Below, in pieces: positions 6,912-7,105 of a DNA stretch of 7,105 nt. The position numbers were made by a program, and so were the translations under genes. The stretch spans positions 8,551 through 15,655 of the forward strand of contig JAPLUJ010000561.1 in assembly GCA_026397695.1 (NCBI GenBank). The letters are read 5' to 3'. Each line of letters begins with the position of its first letter. Position 1 is the stretch's first letter. The DNA is from Verrucomicrobiota bacterium. Lineage in GTDB: Bacteria; Verrucomicrobiota; Verrucomicrobiia; Verrucomicrobiales; Akkermansiaceae. The notes under the pieces are model-generated. The model saw only the letters and a program-made list of their open reading frames with translations, had not been told where the DNA came from and did not search any database.

Positions 6912-6953
6912 GGGCGCATCTCTGAAGGTGCATCTCTGAAAGTGCATCTGTGG
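6906..6953. repeat. 14-bp tandem repeat, 3.4 copies, covering the exporter stop codon
   Basis: The units are CTCTGAGGGCGCAT (6906-6919), CTCTGAAGGTGCAT (6920-6933) and CTCTGAAAGTGCAT (6934-6947), followed by a partial CTGTGG (6948-6953). Neighbouring units differ by two bases and one base. The first unit begins with the last sense codon (CTC) and the TGA stop of the exporter gene, so the array was built from, or fused to, the gene end. Confidence 0.85.
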
Positions 6954-6965
6954 TCCACTTTCCAG
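6936..6965 (+). terminator. possible stem-loop downstream of the exporter gene
   Basis: GAAAGTG (6938-6944) pairs perfectly with CACTTTC (6956-6962) across an 11-nt loop, and CTG (6936-6938) with CAG (6963-6965) can extend the stem around one bulged base. It lies 25 bp after the exporter stop. There is no T-run behind it, so terminator function is doubtful. The left arm is part of the third 14-bp repeat unit. Confidence 0.3.
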
Positions 6966-6969
6966 TCTA

Positions 6970-7105
6970 GTGTTCTGTCGCAGAAATAACTATTCATTTA
7001 TGCCACCTTGCGTTTCTTGCGGTTCGTGCAGCCAGGGCTGATTTCTTCAAGCCGTTTCCGACACTTCTCAATCTTGGTCAGAATATCCTCGGCTGTGGCC
7101 GTCCA
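6970..7105 (-). mobile_element. end of an IS630-like insertion sequence (3' side of transposase, truncated by window)
   Basis: The minus-strand transposase reading frame ends at 6998. The outer end of the element is placed provisionally next to the TA at 6968-6969, because IS630/Tc1-type elements insert at and duplicate TA; the terminal repeat would then begin GTGTTCTGTCGCAG. The opposite end is outside the window, so neither the inverted repeat nor the TA duplication can be confirmed. Confidence 0.5.
6998..7105 (-). CDS. transposase, probable IS630 family, C-terminal 35 residues (5' part outside window)
   Basis: Reading from the window edge, the minus strand gives 35 codons and a TAA stop (6998-7000). 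The fragment begins 'WTATAEDILTKIEKCRKRL' and ends in a basic 'NRKKRKVA' tail. The 'WT.TA..IL.K' pattern is what I know as the C-terminus of IS630-family DDE transposases, after the last catalytic acidic residue. No catalytic residue falls in the window, so the family call rests on this short stretch alone. Whether the full gene is intact cannot be seen. An IS5- or Tc1-like relative is a possible alternative. Confidence 0.6.
   Translation of the reverse strand, partial: WTATAEDILTKIEKCRKRLEEISPGCTNRKKRKVA

Noticed and set aside
6791..6997. Minus-strand 68-codon frame starting inside the insertion-sequence end
   Set aside because: It runs through the 14-bp repeats into the antisense strand of the exporter gene and shows no protein-like features.

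Overview
The window looks like a stretch of a GC-rich bacterial chromosome. I infer Verrucomicrobiota (Verrucomicrobiaceae-like, for example the Luteolibacter/Haloferula side). The reasons are the style of the M3 peptidase, a tiny lipoprotein with a Gln/Gly-rich tail, membrane-anchored coiled-coil proteins that match no family I can name, and generally weak Shine-Dalgarno sequences. The taxon is a recollection-based inference, not a proof.

Layout, left to right. Bases 1-711 (+) hold the 3' part of a LysR-type regulator gene; its DNA-binding domain lies upstream of the window. A 65-bp gap follows, with a perfect 8-bp inverted repeat directly behind a consensus TTGACA. Bases 777-2867 (+) encode a complete M3-family zinc oligopeptidase with all metal ligands. 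It is convergent, with only 14 bp between stop codons, to a minus-strand group: a 63-aa predicted lipoprotein (2882-3073), a 270-aa membrane-anchored coiled-coil protein (3147-3959) and a 344-aa membrane-anchored coiled-coil protein with a Pro/Ala/Lys tail (3996-5030). The transcription order is 344 aa, 270 aa, lipoprotein. A 144-bp divergent intergenic region with a 13-bp palindrome separates this group from a complete MsbA-type ABC exporter half-transporter (5175-6911, +). The exporter gene ends in a 14-bp tandem repeat that begins at its last sense codon. Beyond that lies the end of an insertion sequence, with the last 35 codons of a probable IS630-family transposase on the minus strand, cut by the window edge.

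The most unusual content is the minus-strand pair. Both proteins have one N-terminal membrane helix, a long Lys/Glu/Ala-rich coiled coil and a small C-terminal beta-type domain. Their C-terminal domains align without a gap over about 71 residues (about 22 identities by hand count), so they appear to be diverged tandem paralogues. Together with the lipoprotein they look like an undescribed cell-envelope module, but no function can be read from the sequence. The peptidase and the exporter are ordinary family members, and nothing shows that they act with the envelope module. No tRNA, rRNA or CRISPR array was seen, and no gene-free stretch exceeds 300 bases.
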